Assembly: GCF_001676725.1 (NCBI RefSeq)
Contig: NZ_CP016172.1
Span: 2,418,001-2,482,000, forward strand
Origin: Bordetella flabilis
GTDB taxonomy: Bacteria > Pseudomonadota > Gammaproteobacteria > Burkholderiales > Burkholderiaceae_B
Length of the DNA stretch: 64,000 nt
Direction: 5' to 3'
The notes beneath the pieces are model-generated. The model was given only the letters and a program-made list of their open reading frames with translations, did no database searches and had not been told where the DNA came from. The position numbers and the translations under genes were made by a program. Below, one piece after another: positions 1 to 8,699 of the stretch (the first letter of the stretch is position 1; every line of letters begins with the position of its first letter).

Positions 1-770
1 GGGCGGTCGAATTGACGCGTGAAGGACAGGCACTGCAGGCGGCCGTAAGCAGCGGCTTCCAGGCGATCGCAGCCGGGATCGAACAGGTGCGCAAGCCAAC
101 CCGCGCATCGGTCACCCTGTCCACGACGCCGGCCTTCGCCGCCAAGTGGCTGGTTCCCAAGCTGGCGGCCTTCCAGGCCGAGCATCCGGACATCGATCTG
201 CATGTCCATGCATCGAATATGCCGGTCGACCTCAATGCCGGCACGGCGGACCTGGCGATCCGGTATGGAGACGGCGACTACAAGGGGGTAACCGCCAAGT
301 TGCTCTTCGAGGACAACTTCGCACCCGTCGCCAGCCCGACGCTCACCGTGTCGTTGAACGACAGCGCCGGACAGTGGCCCTTGATCCATTTCGATTGGCA
401 TCGGCCTCCGCCGCTGGAGCTGACATGGGCGGCCTGGGCTCGCCAGGCTGGCCACAGCCCATCCACACTGTCCACTGGCATCCGTTATTCCGAGGAGAGC
501 CACGCCATCCAGGCCGCGGTCGCGGGCCAGGGGGTCGCGCTCCTGAGCCTGCTGCTCGTGGAGGAAGAACTGCGTATGGGATTGCTGCAGGTGATCGCAG
601 GCCCCACGCTGCGGGGCATGTCCTATCACGTGCTTAAACCGGCCCGTCGAACTGTCTCACCCATGGTTTCTCTGGTGGAAGACTGGCTGATACGGATCGC
701 CAGGCGAAACGAGCCGGGTCAGTCTGGCCGCCAAGGCCGCAATGGCCGTGTGGCGCGCAAGCGTCCCTAG
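1..770 (+). CDS. LysR-family transcriptional regulator, 5' truncated
   Basis: This is the C-terminal part of a LysR regulator. The reading frame is open to the first base of the window, so the DNA-binding helix-turn-helix lies outside it. The first visible residues (VELTREGQAL) match the end of the LysR winged-helix domain. The rest is the periplasmic-binding-protein-like effector domain, with the family segments TPAFAAKWLVPKL and DLAIRYGDGDY that are common in GcvA-type regulators. The C-terminal tail is basic (RNGRVARKRP). Its stop overlaps by four bases the convergent CopD-family gene. The target is unknown. Confidence 0.85.
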   Translation, partial: AVELTREGQALQAAVSSGFQAIAAGIEQVRKPTRASVTLSTTPAFAAKWLVPKLAAFQAEHPDIDLHVHASNMPVDLNAGTADLAIRYGDGDYKGVTAKLLFEDNFAPVASPTLTVSLNDSAGQWPLIHFDWHRPPPLELTWAAWARQAGHSPSTLSTGIRYSEESHAIQAAVAGQGVALLSLLLVEEELRMGLLQVIAGPTLRGMSYHVLKPARRTVSPMVSLVEDWLIRIARRNEPGQSGRQGRNGRVARKRP

Positions 771-1183
771 ACTGGCCTGGCGATGGCCAGTACCGCAATC
801 GCGAGCATGGCGGCTACGACGGCAATGCCGGCTCCCGGGATGGGCGTCGGCGGCTTGCCTTCCCGGACGAACCCGCGCAATCGCCCGGACTGCACGCCAT
901 GGAGCGCCGATAGCGCGACAACGATAACCAGCTTGATCTGCAGCCACGGCGCGGAAAGCCAGCCGGCCCACAGCGCCAGGGATAGGCCGAAGACCCAGGC
1001 GAGCAGCAAAGCCGGCGTCACGACATGGCGGTCGAGGCGCAGCAGGGCCATGAGCGTGCTGCTTTGCCCTTGTTGCGGTAGGCGGGTCAACGCGCTGATC
1101 ACCCGATCGTGTGCGAGCATACCGCCAACCAGAAACACTACCGCAGTGACGTGCGCGGCGACGAGATACGGATAGACGCTCAT
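767..1183 (-). CDS. CopD-family integral membrane protein
   Basis: A 138-aa hydrophobic protein with about four predicted membrane segments. The N-terminal stretch (YLVAAHVTAVVFLVGGML) and the conserved histidine-containing helix around RLDRHVVTPALLL resemble the CopD/HemJ-like superfamily of small inner-membrane proteins, some of which take part in copper handling. No soluble domain is present. Its ATG overlaps the stop of the upstream DUF3817-like gene by four bases, so the two are probably translationally coupled. The family placement is from overall pattern; the substrate is unknown. Confidence 0.6.
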   Translation of the reverse strand: MSVYPYLVAAHVTAVVFLVGGMLAHDRVISALTRLPQQGQSSTLMALLRLDRHVVTPALLLAWVFGLSLALWAGWLSAPWLQIKLVIVVALSALHGVQSGRLRGFVREGKPPTPIPGAGIAVVAAMLAIAVLAIARPV

Positions 1184-1545
1184 GATTGCGGGGGCGCTAC
1201 GCGCTCATTGAGCGCCGCCGTCTTGCGTCGCAGCCAGGGAATGTTGACGTACCCCGCGAACGGCAAGAGGGCGGCAATGAACAGCCGTGCCATCTCGGGG
1301 CCGCGCCATCCACCGCCGGAGACGGTCTGCAGCGCCGTCCAGGTGTAGGCGATGAAGGCGATTCCGTGCACCGGGCCGATGATTCTGGAACCAAGTGGCC
1401 AGCCGAACACGTGCTTCAGCGGCACGGCGATGCAGACCAGCATGACCAGGGTTGTCGCTTCGATGAGCGATAGGATTTCCAGCCGCTTCAATTGCTGGCT
1501 CTCCAGCCTGCTGGCCATCTGCGGGAGTGCTGTCGGGTCAGCCAT
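1180..1545 (-). CDS. DUF3817-like small membrane protein
   Basis: A 121-aa membrane protein. I chose the ATG at 1545 (MADPTALPQ) because GGAGGA lies about 9 bases upstream; the frame is open further upstream but without a good ribosome site. The core has the pattern of DUF3817 proteins: a helix containing LIEATTLVMLVCIAVPLK, then GPVHGIAFIAYT, then a C-terminal helix ending in RRK. The function of this family is not established. It forms a two-gene unit with the downstream CopD-like gene and is divergent from the GlxA-type regulator, which may control it. Confidence 0.6.
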   Translation of the reverse strand: MADPTALPQMASRLESQQLKRLEILSLIEATTLVMLVCIAVPLKHVFGWPLGSRIIGPVHGIAFIAYTWTALQTVSGGGWRGPEMARLFIAALLPFAGYVNIPWLRRKTAALNERVAPPQS

Positions 1546-1718
1546 CGGGTCCGTCCTCCGGTACGGGCCGCCCGGGGGCGTGGCGGCCTGGTGGTTGATG
1601 ATCGCCGCGACAATAGCCGTTCCCCTGGCCATGGCGTGAGTGGCAGAAACGACAAAAACCGATCATTTGCTGCCAAACAACTTTGCTGCTAGTCTGCGGC
1701 GCGGGAGGATACTCACCG

Positions 1719-2675
1719 ATGCATCGGATCGCCGTGCTCGCCCTGCATGACTTCGTTCCCTACGACTTGGGCATCGCTTGCGAGGTGTTCGCGCGCGCCC
1801 GCACGTCCCGCGGAGCGCCAGCGTATGCGGTGCAAGTCTGCGGACCGGCGCGCACCATCCGATCGCGCGCCTTCGAGATGCGCGTTTTCTTCGGGCTGGA
1901 CGCGATTTCGCGCGCCGACACGGTGCTCATTCCCGGCATCGAGGACGCGGCTGCGCTCATGCCGGGGCCCGTGTTGGCCGCATTGCGGGCCGCATGGCAA
2001 CGTGGTGCGAGACTGGCGGCCATTTGCTCGGGCGCGTTCGTACTCGCGGCCACCGGTCTGCTGGATGGCAGGCGTGCCACCACGCATTGGGCGGGTACCG
2101 CGCAGCTGGCGCAGCGATATCCGAAAATCAGGGTCGAGCCGGACGTGCTGTTCGTCGACGAAGGCCGCATCATCACCTCGGCTGGCGCGTCGGCAGGACT
2201 GGACATGTGCCTGCACCTGATACGCCGCGATCACGGGCAAGCCGTCGCGGCGCATTCGGCGCGGCTTGCCGTGGCGCCGTTGACGCGGGATGGCGGCCAG
2301 TCGCAGTTCATCCGCCACGAGCTTCCGTCGTCCGATTCCAGTCTCGCAGCACTGATCCATTGGATGACGGCCAACCTGGACAAGCCGCTCAATGTGGATA
2401 CCCTGGCGGCGCGGGCGGGTATGAGCCCGCGGACCTTTGCCCGAAGATTCCGGGAACAGACCGGTACGACACCGCTGCAGTGCCTGCTACTGGCCCGCGT
2501 ACAACGGGCGCAAGCGCTGCTGGAGGAAGGAAGGATGTCGATCGATCGGGTGGCCGCACGGTCGGGCTTCGATTCTCCGGTCACGTTCCGCGCCCGGTTC
2601 CGTCGTGTGGTGGGTGTGACGCCAACCGAATATCGTCGCCGCTTCAGCATGACGCCTGCCAAGGGGCGGCGCTGA
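1719..2675 (+). CDS. GlxA-family transcriptional regulator (DJ-1/PfpI domain plus AraC HTH)
   Basis: A 318-aa regulator. Residues about 1-190 form a class-I glutamine-amidotransferase-like (DJ-1/PfpI) domain with a nucleophile-elbow cysteine at about 103 in AAICSGAF. Residues about 215-310 form the AraC double helix-turn-helix, with GMSPRTFARRFREQTGTTP in the first half and VAARSGFDSPVTFRARFRR in the second. The start at 1719 is preceded by GGGAGGA. Such proteins usually activate genes in response to a small ligand. It is divergent from the DUF3817/CopD pair, the obvious candidate target. The ligand cannot be deduced. Confidence 0.88.
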   Translation: MHRIAVLALHDFVPYDLGIACEVFARARTSRGAPAYAVQVCGPARTIRSRAFEMRVFFGLDAISRADTVLIPGIEDAAALMPGPVLAALRAAWQRGARLAAICSGAFVLAATGLLDGRRATTHWAGTAQLAQRYPKIRVEPDVLFVDEGRIITSAGASAGLDMCLHLIRRDHGQAVAAHSARLAVAPLTRDGGQSQFIRHELPSSDSSLAALIHWMTANLDKPLNVDTLAARAGMSPRTFARRFREQTGTTPLQCLLLARVQRAQALLEEGRMSIDRVAARSGFDSPVTFRARFRRVVGVTPTEYRRRFSMTPAKGRR

Positions 2676-2682
2676 GTATCGT

Positions 2683-2698
2683 GCGGGCCGGGGCCCGC
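2683..2698. terminator. Short GC-rich inverted repeat between convergent genes
   Basis: GCGGGCC and GGCCCGC are separated by two bases directly after the GlxA-type gene and just before the convergent HxlR gene ends. It may act as a bidirectional terminator, but no run of T follows on either strand, so this is only a position-based guess. Confidence 0.3.
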
Positions 2699-2708
2699 CC
2701 ATGAGCCG

Positions 2709-3155
2709 TTACCTTGCCTTCCGTACCTCGCTTGCGACTGGCGCCAATACGCCGCCATCCTTGGTCCGTGGTGCCATGAGGGGGATGGGCTTGCCAGTAC
2801 GCTTGTCGATGAGTACGGAGTGCCGCTCGCCCTGCCTGAACATGTGCCGCTCACCCCACTGTCGCAACGCCACCACGACAGGGAAGAGATTCTCGCCCTT
2901 GGCGGTCAACGCGTATTCCTGATAGGCGGTGCCATCCGAGGCCGGCCGCGTCTCAAGGATGCCGGCCGCCACCAGCTTGCGCAGGCGGTCCGAGAGAATA
3001 TTGCGGGCCACGCCAAGGTTGCGCTGGAAGTCGCCGAAGCGCCGCATGCCGTCGAAGGCATCCCGGACGATAAGTAGCGCCCACCGATCCCCGATGACAT
3101 CGACGGAGCGTGCGACGGGACAAGGTTCGTCATTCACGGGCTTGGGGCTTGGCAT
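2709..3155 (-). CDS. HxlR-family winged-helix transcriptional regulator
   Basis: A 148-aa regulator with the HxlR signature: CPVARSVDVIGDRWALLIVRD near the N-terminus, then RRFGDFQRNLGVARNILSDRL (recognition helix) and the wing around YQEYALTAKGENLFPVV. The conserved cysteine at residue 12, often a redox or electrophile sensor in this family, is present. It is divergent from an MFS pump, and the shared 127-base gap carries a perfect inverted repeat with a third half-site, so local control of both genes is likely. Confidence 0.9.
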   Translation of the reverse strand: MPSPKPVNDEPCPVARSVDVIGDRWALLIVRDAFDGMRRFGDFQRNLGVARNILSDRLRKLVAAGILETRPASDGTAYQEYALTAKGENLFPVVVALRQWGERHMFRQGERHSVLIDKRTGKPIPLMAPRTKDGGVLAPVASEVRKAR

Positions 3156-3202
3156 GGCGTATCCGGCCGGCGGGCCGCTGCGGTTCTGTCTGGTTGCATT
3201 CT

Positions 3203-3234
3203 AAAACTGGCTGGTCTAGCATTCAACCAGTTTT
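3203..3234. promoter_or_regulatory. Probable HxlR operator between divergent genes
   Basis: AAAACTGG (3203-3210) and CCAGTTTT (3227-3234) form a perfect 8-base inverted repeat with a 16-base spacer. A further GAAACTGG lies at 3251-3258. The arrangement lies between the HxlR gene and the divergent MFS gene. That it binds the HxlR protein is an inference from position. Confidence 0.55.
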
Positions 3235-3282
3235 GTTTCGAAACTACATTGAAACTGGATCGACACCGCACGAGGCTGGATC

Positions 3283-4584
3283 ATGACGACTTCCTTGCTA
3301 TCCACGGACCCGCCGCGCCAGGACCGCGGTACCTTGCAGCACACGGATATGCCGCGCGCCCTGGTACTGCTGTTCGCCATTGCCAGCGGCCTGAGCGTCG
3401 CCAACGTTTACTACGCGCAGCCCTTGCTGGATGCGGTGGCGCAGGACTTCGGCCTGAGCCAGGCGTGGGTCGGCGGCGTCGTCACGGCCACGCAGGCCGG
3501 TTGTGCGGTGGCTTTGGTTTTGCTGGTGCCCTTGGGCGACCTGGTGCATCGCCGTCGGCTGATGGCGGCGCAGCTTCTTGGACTGGCGGCGGCGCTGGCC
3601 GGCGTGGGCATGGCGCAATCCACGGCGATGTTGCTGGCAGGCATGCTGGGCGTCGGCCTGCTCGGTACCGCGATGACGCAGGGGTTGATCGCCTATGCCG
3701 CCAGCGCCGCTGGGGCCCATGAGCAGGGGCGGGTAGTCGGGACGGCGCAGAGCGGCGTGTTCATCGGTCTGTTGCTGGCCCGCGTAGTGGCCGGCGGCGT
3801 CAGCGACCTGGCCGGATGGCGTGGCGTGTATTTCTGCGCCGCCGGGCTGATGCTGGCGATCGCGCTGCCGCTGTGGCGGCGGCTTCCGGTCCTGCCCGCG
3901 CCCGGCAAGCCGCTCAGTTATCCCCGCCTGCTCGCCTCCATGCTGACGCTGCTGCGCCAGGAGCGGGTGCTGCAAGTGCGCGGCGTGCTCGCGTTGTTGA
4001 TGTTCGCGGCGTTCAACGTCTTCTGGAGCGCGCTGGTGTTGCCCTTGAGCGCGCCGCCCTATGGCTACTCGCACACCGTGATCGGCGCCTTCGGCCTGGT
4101 GGGCGCGGTGGGCGCGCTGGCCGCCGCGCGTGCCGGCCGATGGGCCGACCGGGGTTACGGTGGACGCACCAGCGCGGCGGCCCTTGTACTGCTGTTGCTG
4201 GCCTGGTGGCCGCTGTCGCGTATGCATGCGTCCTTGTGGGCGCTGGTCATAGGCATCGTGCTGCTGGATCTGGGTGGCCAGGCGCTGCATGTCACCAACC
4301 AGAGCATGATCTTCCGTACCCGGCCGGAGGCACACGGCCGGCTGGTGGGCCTGTATATGTTGTTCTACGCGCTGGGTAGCGGGCTGGGGGCGATAGGCAC
4401 CACGGCGACCTACGCGCATGCCGGCTGGCAGGGCGTGTGCCTGCTGGGCGCGGTGGTCAGCCTGCTGGCGCTGCTGTTCTGGTGGGCCACGCGAAGCGTC
4501 GGTTCTTCTGCGGAGGCCATCGACCGCGATCGCGTGTGCAGCGGGCACGCCGTCCGTAACGCCGGTACATGTTCCAACGGATGA
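3283..4584 (+). CDS. MFS transporter
   Basis: A 433-aa major facilitator with about 12 hydrophobic segments. The first helix contains ASGLSVANVYYAQPLLDAVA, a pattern of the YnfM-like drug or metabolite exporter group, and the loop 2-3 motif GDLVHRRRLM is present. The last 30 residues are hydrophilic and poorly conserved in style. It is divergent from the HxlR regulator, an arrangement typical of a regulated efflux pump. The substrate cannot be assigned. Confidence 0.85.
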   Translation: MTTSLLSTDPPRQDRGTLQHTDMPRALVLLFAIASGLSVANVYYAQPLLDAVAQDFGLSQAWVGGVVTATQAGCAVALVLLVPLGDLVHRRRLMAAQLLGLAAALAGVGMAQSTAMLLAGMLGVGLLGTAMTQGLIAYAASAAGAHEQGRVVGTAQSGVFIGLLLARVVAGGVSDLAGWRGVYFCAAGLMLAIALPLWRRLPVLPAPGKPLSYPRLLASMLTLLRQERVLQVRGVLALLMFAAFNVFWSALVLPLSAPPYGYSHTVIGAFGLVGAVGALAAARAGRWADRGYGGRTSAAALVLLLLAWWPLSRMHASLWALVIGIVLLDLGGQALHVTNQSMIFRTRPEAHGRLVGLYMLFYALGSGLGAIGTTATYAHAGWQGVCLLGAVVSLLALLFWWATRSVGSSAEAIDRDRVCSGHAVRNAGTCSNG

Positions 4585-4711
4585 GGAAATTGGCCACTGT
4601 TCGATGGCGGGGCCTGTGCAGGCACACCGATGGGTCCGAAGGTTGCTGTGGGTTGGATTCACGCACGCGCCTTGCGCGCGGTGCCACGTCAGCAAGCCAT
4701 TGGAGACCGCC

Positions 4712-5578
4712 ATGACAGACACGCAACGGCCGACGCCGCCCATGCCCGACCAGCAGCAAGAGCAGACCCCCGGGCGAACCGCGCCCATGGACCCCCAGCC
4801 CGACCACGGCGAGGAATCGTACGTGGGCTCGGGACGCCTCGCCGGCAAAGCCGCCATCATTACCGGCGGTGACAGTGGCATCGGCCGGGCGGTGGCCATC
4901 GCCTTCGCGCGCGAAGGCGCCGACGTGCTGATTTCGTACCTGAACGAGGATGAGGACGCGCGCGAGACCGGGCGCTGGGTGGAAGAAGCAGGGCGCAAGG
5001 CTGTGCTGCTGGCCGGAGATATCACCGACCCGGCGCACTGCAACGAGATCGTCGAGCGTGCGGTCCAGGAGTTTGGACGGCTGGATGTACTGGTCAACAA
5101 CGCGGCGTATCAGATGACCTATCCGTCGCTCGAAGAGATCAGCGATGAGGAATGGGACAAGACGTTCGATACCAATATCGGAGCCATGTTCCGCATCACC
5201 CGCGCGGCGGTGAAACATATGAAGCCGGGTGCCTCGATCATCAATACGACTTCGATCAACGCGGACCATCCCAATCCGGGCCTGATCGCCTACGCGAGCA
5301 CAAAGGGTGCGATCCAGAATTTCACCGGGGGCCTGGCTCAGTTGCTCGCGGAGAAGGGCATACGGGCGAACTGCGTGGCGCCGGGGCCGATCTGGACGCC
5401 CTTGATCCCTTCGACCATGCCGCCGGAGAAGGTGAAGAACTTCGGCAAGCAGGTGCCCATGAAGCGCCCCGGGCAGCCGGTCGAGGTGGCGGTGTCGTAC
5501 GTGATGCTGGCGTCGGATGAAGCGAGTTATATCTCCGGGGCGACGATAGCCGTGACGGGCGGCTCGCCCATTATTTGA
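4712..5578 (+). CDS. SDR-family oxidoreductase, YghA-like
   Basis: A 288-aa short-chain dehydrogenase. An N-terminal extension rich in Pro and Gln (residues 1-40) precedes the Rossmann fold. TGGDSGIGRA binds the cofactor, NNAAYQ follows strand 4, and the catalytic Tyr and Lys lie in YASTKGA. The extension and the LAGKAAIITGGDSGIG context match the YghA/YhdF-type aldehyde reductase or glucose dehydrogenase-like group, often linked to general stress. The start at 4712 has only a weak GGAG upstream. It stands alone. Confidence 0.85.
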   Translation: MTDTQRPTPPMPDQQQEQTPGRTAPMDPQPDHGEESYVGSGRLAGKAAIITGGDSGIGRAVAIAFAREGADVLISYLNEDEDARETGRWVEEAGRKAVLLAGDITDPAHCNEIVERAVQEFGRLDVLVNNAAYQMTYPSLEEISDEEWDKTFDTNIGAMFRITRAAVKHMKPGASIINTTSINADHPNPGLIAYASTKGAIQNFTGGLAQLLAEKGIRANCVAPGPIWTPLIPSTMPPEKVKNFGKQVPMKRPGQPVEVAVSYVMLASDEASYISGATIAVTGGSPII

Positions 5579-5634
5579 GTCGAGGGCCCGGGTCGCGCTG
5601 GGCTGCTCGCACGATCCGTCGCGGCTCCCGCCGC

Positions 5635-5658
5635 CTGCGCGCCATCATCGGCGCGCAG
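5635..5658. terminator. Stem-loop downstream of the SDR gene
   Basis: CTGCGCGCC and GGCGCGCAG form a perfect 9-base stem around the loop ATCATC, 57 bases after the SDR stop. No T-run follows, so intrinsic termination is not shown; it could be a factor-dependent terminator or simply a stable hairpin. Confidence 0.35.
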
Positions 5659-5857
5659 ACCGACCCGCTCCAACCAATGCGCCGCCTGCACTAGGTGCAA
5701 TCCCCACGTTGACACAACCTCTGTCGTCCCACTACAGTTCGCTCAACGATAAGATGTTTCGGTGATCGATACTGATGTGGCGCGCCGTGCTTCCTCACGG
5801 GACCGGCTGGCCTACCCCGTACCGTTTGCCTTCCCCATCCAAAGCGAGGCAGACACA

Positions 5858-6853
5858 ATGAAGTCCATCCGATTGTCTCTTTACCGGGCGGGGCTGCTGG
5901 CCCTTGCATCCGTCCTGTACGCCGGCTCGGCCACGGCACAGCCGGCTTCCGCTTATCCGCAGCGGCCGGTGAAACTGGTGGTGGCGTACTCGCCGGGCGG
6001 CATCTTCGACATCTTCGGGCGCGCGATCGCGCAGCGGCTTACCGAGGTCTGGAAGCAATCCGTGGTGGTGGAGAACCGGCCGGGCGCCTCGGAGATCATC
6101 GGCGCGCAAACCGTTGCCACGGCCGCGCCGGACGGCTATACCCTTTTCGTGTCTTCCGAGACTGCGCTGCAGACGAATCCGCTGCTGTATGCCAAGCTGC
6201 CCTATGCGCCGATGCGCGACTTCGCCCCGATCATCCGTATCGCCGAAGGGACGCGCGTGCTGGTGGTTCGCCAGGACAGTGCGATCAAGTCACTGAAGGA
6301 CCTGGAGGACACCGCGCGCAAGGCGCCCGGCCGGGTGACCTACGGCACTTCCGGGGTCGGCACGCCGGTGCACATCCTGCAAAACTGGTTCGGCCTGCAG
6401 ACGGGCACGCAATACAACCACATTCCCTACAAGGGGACCATACAGACGGTCCAGGACCTGGTGGGCGGGCAGCTGGATTTCACGTGGGCGCCGCTGCCTT
6501 TGGTCGAACCCTTCATCAAGAACGGCCGCCTGCGTCCCATCGCGGTCACCGGACGCGCCCGCATGACGGCGCTGCCGGATGTGCCGACGCTTACGGAACT
6601 GGGGCATCCCGACATGGACATGAACCTGATGATTTCCCTGGTCGCGCCGGCCCAGACGCCGCCGGACATCATCGCCAAGATCGCCCGCGATGTGCGTGCG
6701 GTGCTGCGGGACAAGCGCTTCGAACAGCAGGTCACGCAGGCCAATGCGTTCACGACGGTCGCCGATATGCCCGCGGAGTTCGCGGCGTCGCTGAAGGACG
6801 AGGCGTCCTCGTTCAAGGAAAAGGTGCAGGCGCTCAATGTGCGGCTGGACTGA
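5858..6853 (+). CDS. Bug/TctC-family tripartite tricarboxylate transporter substrate-binding protein
   Basis: A 331-aa periplasmic binding protein. A signal peptide (LLALASVLYAGSATAQ) precedes the mature protein. Family motifs follow in order: YPQRPVKLVVAYSPGG, DIFGRAIAQRL, VVENRPGAS, then TAAPDGYTL and HIPYKGT. The start at 5858 is preceded by GCGAGG; an in-frame upstream extension lacks signal-peptide logic. Bug proteins bind carboxylates or similar small organic acids. It is followed 33 bases later by a hydroxyacid dehydrogenase, which suggests a hydroxy- or keto-acid ligand. No membrane TctA/TctB genes are nearby, as is common for orphan Bug genes. Confidence 0.93.
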   Translation: MKSIRLSLYRAGLLALASVLYAGSATAQPASAYPQRPVKLVVAYSPGGIFDIFGRAIAQRLTEVWKQSVVVENRPGASEIIGAQTVATAAPDGYTLFVSSETALQTNPLLYAKLPYAPMRDFAPIIRIAEGTRVLVVRQDSAIKSLKDLEDTARKAPGRVTYGTSGVGTPVHILQNWFGLQTGTQYNHIPYKGTIQTVQDLVGGQLDFTWAPLPLVEPFIKNGRLRPIAVTGRARMTALPDVPTLTELGHPDMDMNLMISLVAPAQTPPDIIAKIARDVRAVLRDKRFEQQVTQANAFTTVADMPAEFAASLKDEASSFKEKVQALNVRLD

Positions 6854-6886
6854 AGGCTAGCCCTATCCATGACAGGAAACGCCCCT

Positions 6887-7846
6887 ATGAGAATTGCCAT
6901 CCTGGACGACTATCAGGATGTCGTGCGCACCTTCGCCGGCTTCCAGCGCATCGCGCATCACGATGTCACGGTATGGAATGACCACACCGACGATATCGAT
7001 CTATTGGCGTCGCGACTGGCGGACACCGAAGCGCTGTTGCTGATACGTGAGCGTACGGCCATCACGGCGCCGTTGCTCGAAAGATTGCCGCGCCTGAGGC
7101 TGATCAGCCAGTTCGGCTCGGTTCCGCATATCGACCTGGACGCTTGCACGCGCCAGGGCGTGCGCGTGTGCGCGCGCACGGTGCCGGGTCAGCCTTCCTA
7201 CGCCACCGCTGAACTGACCTGGGGATTGATCCTGGCGGCGCTGCGCCGTATTCCGCAGGAGATGGCTGCTCTGAAGGCGGGCAACTGGCAATCGCGCGAC
7301 GCGATGGGCCAGTTGTTGTGGGGACGGACGCTGGGCGTGTATGGCTACGGGCGCATCGGCGCCGTGGTCGCCGGGTACGGCCGGGCCTTCGGCATGAAAG
7401 TCCAGGTCTGGGGCCGCGCTTCGACGCTGGCTCGCGCCATCGCGGACGGCCACGAGGCCGCCGCAGGGGAGGAAGAATTCTTCGCCATGTCCGACGTCAT
7501 CAGCCTGCATTTGCCCCTGGTTCCCGCCACGCGGGGCATCGTGACGGCCGGCCTGCTTGCTACGATGAAACCCAGTGCGTTGATCGTCAACACCAGCCGC
7601 GCCGGCCTGATCGAAGCGGGGGCCCTGGCCTCGGCATTGCGCAACGGGCGGCCCGGCATGGCCGCGACGGATGTGTTCGAGGATGAACCCGTACCAGGTA
7701 GCGATCCGCTGCTTGCCCTGCCCAATGTCGTCGCTACGCCGCACATCGGCTACGTGGAGCGCAGCGGCCTGGAGCGCATGTTCGAGCTCATGTTCGAGCA
7801 GGTGCTGGGATTCGAGCGTGGGCAGCCGATCAATGCCCTGAATTGA
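6887..7846 (+). CDS. D-2-hydroxyacid dehydrogenase family protein
   Basis: A 319-aa NAD(P)-dependent dehydrogenase of the D-isomer-specific (phosphoglycerate dehydrogenase-like) family. The cofactor site GYGRIG lies at about 153-158. The catalytic triad is visible: Arg 237 in NTSRAGL, Glu 266 in DVFEDEP and His 285 in TPHIGYV. I prefer the ATG at 6887, which has AGGAAA upstream, over one 18 bases earlier. It probably interconverts a 2-keto acid and a D-2-hydroxyacid taken up with the help of the preceding Bug protein. The convergent IclR gene is the likely regulator. Confidence 0.88.
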   Translation: MRIAILDDYQDVVRTFAGFQRIAHHDVTVWNDHTDDIDLLASRLADTEALLLIRERTAITAPLLERLPRLRLISQFGSVPHIDLDACTRQGVRVCARTVPGQPSYATAELTWGLILAALRRIPQEMAALKAGNWQSRDAMGQLLWGRTLGVYGYGRIGAVVAGYGRAFGMKVQVWGRASTLARAIADGHEAAAGEEEFFAMSDVISLHLPLVPATRGIVTAGLLATMKPSALIVNTSRAGLIEAGALASALRNGRPGMAATDVFEDEPVPGSDPLLALPNVVATPHIGYVERSGLERMFELMFEQVLGFERGQPINALN

Positions 7847-7876
7847 CGGGCGGCAGTATGTTCGAAGTACGCGGAC

Positions 7877-8650
7877 CTATTTCCAGCCCAGGCGCCGCGT
7901 CAACTCGGCCGCGGCTTCACGCAGGAGCTGCAGATAGCGCTCCTGGTGCGCGGGATCGTAGCGGAAGTTCGGAATCGTCAGCATGATGTGCCCGCGCACC
8001 TGCCCGCCCTTGTCAAAGAAAGGGACCGCCAGGCCATGCATGTCGGGCGCGCGTTCGGCGTAACTGGTGGCATAGCCCGACCGGCGGATCTGCGCGAGGG
8101 TCTGGCGCAACGCGGGCACATCGAGCGGCCGGCCGTTCAGCGGTGAAGTCGCGGCTTGCCCGATGGCCCGTTCGATCTCTTCTTCTTCCAGGAAAGCCAG
8201 CAGCGACTGGCCGGCCGCGCCCCAGGTCAGGGGCTGCAACTGATGAAGCGGCACGGTATATCGCAGCGGGTGGGATGGCCATGCGATGTCCGAGAAGAAC
8301 ATGCGCAGTTCCTGCCTGGACAGCAGGACCAGCATGGCCGTTTCGTCGGTGGCATCGCGCAGGCCCTCCAGCAACGGCCGGGCGAGCCGGTTGATCGGCA
8401 TGTCCGCGCTGAGCTTGCTGGCGACCCGGTAGAGCTCGATGCCGGCGGTATAGAGGCCTTCCGCATCCTGGTCGACGAAGCCAAGCGGGCGGCATAGCTT
8501 CAGCAGACGATGCACGCTGCCACGTGGAAGATCCAGCTCCCGTGCCAATTCGTTCAGGGGCCACCGGTCCTTGGCCGCGAACGCGGAAAGGATGCGTAGG
8601 ACGCGGTTGACCGTTCCTGTATCGGCCTGGGGAGCTTCTCTGGATACCAT
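7877..8650 (-). CDS. IclR-family transcriptional regulator
   Basis: A 257-aa protein with the IclR N-terminal winged helix (TVNRVLRILSAFAAKDRWPLNELARELDLPRGSVHRLLKLC, about residues 13-53, cited by its ends VNRVL and HRLLKL) and the GAF-like effector domain (residues 75-255), including GQSLLAFL and RRSGYATSYAERAPDMHGLA. IclR proteins usually control aromatic or organic acid catabolism. It converges on the hydroxyacid dehydrogenase and Bug genes, which it may regulate. Confidence 0.92.
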   Translation of the reverse strand: MVSREAPQADTGTVNRVLRILSAFAAKDRWPLNELARELDLPRGSVHRLLKLCRPLGFVDQDAEGLYTAGIELYRVASKLSADMPINRLARPLLEGLRDATDETAMLVLLSRQELRMFFSDIAWPSHPLRYTVPLHQLQPLTWGAAGQSLLAFLEEEEIERAIGQAATSPLNGRPLDVPALRQTLAQIRRSGYATSYAERAPDMHGLAVPFFDKGGQVRGHIMLTIPNFRYDPAHQERYLQLLREAAAELTRRLGWK

Positions 8651-8699
8651 GTATGGACAGTGGATGACGACGGCACGCGGAAGGATAACACCGCGGCCG

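Noticed and set aside
3298..5100. A 600-residue open frame on the minus strand across the MFS and SDR genes
   Set aside because: It is antisense to two clear genes, is overloaded with Gln, Arg, His and Ala, has no ribosome site and shows no domain. Long antisense frames are expected in such GC-rich DNA.
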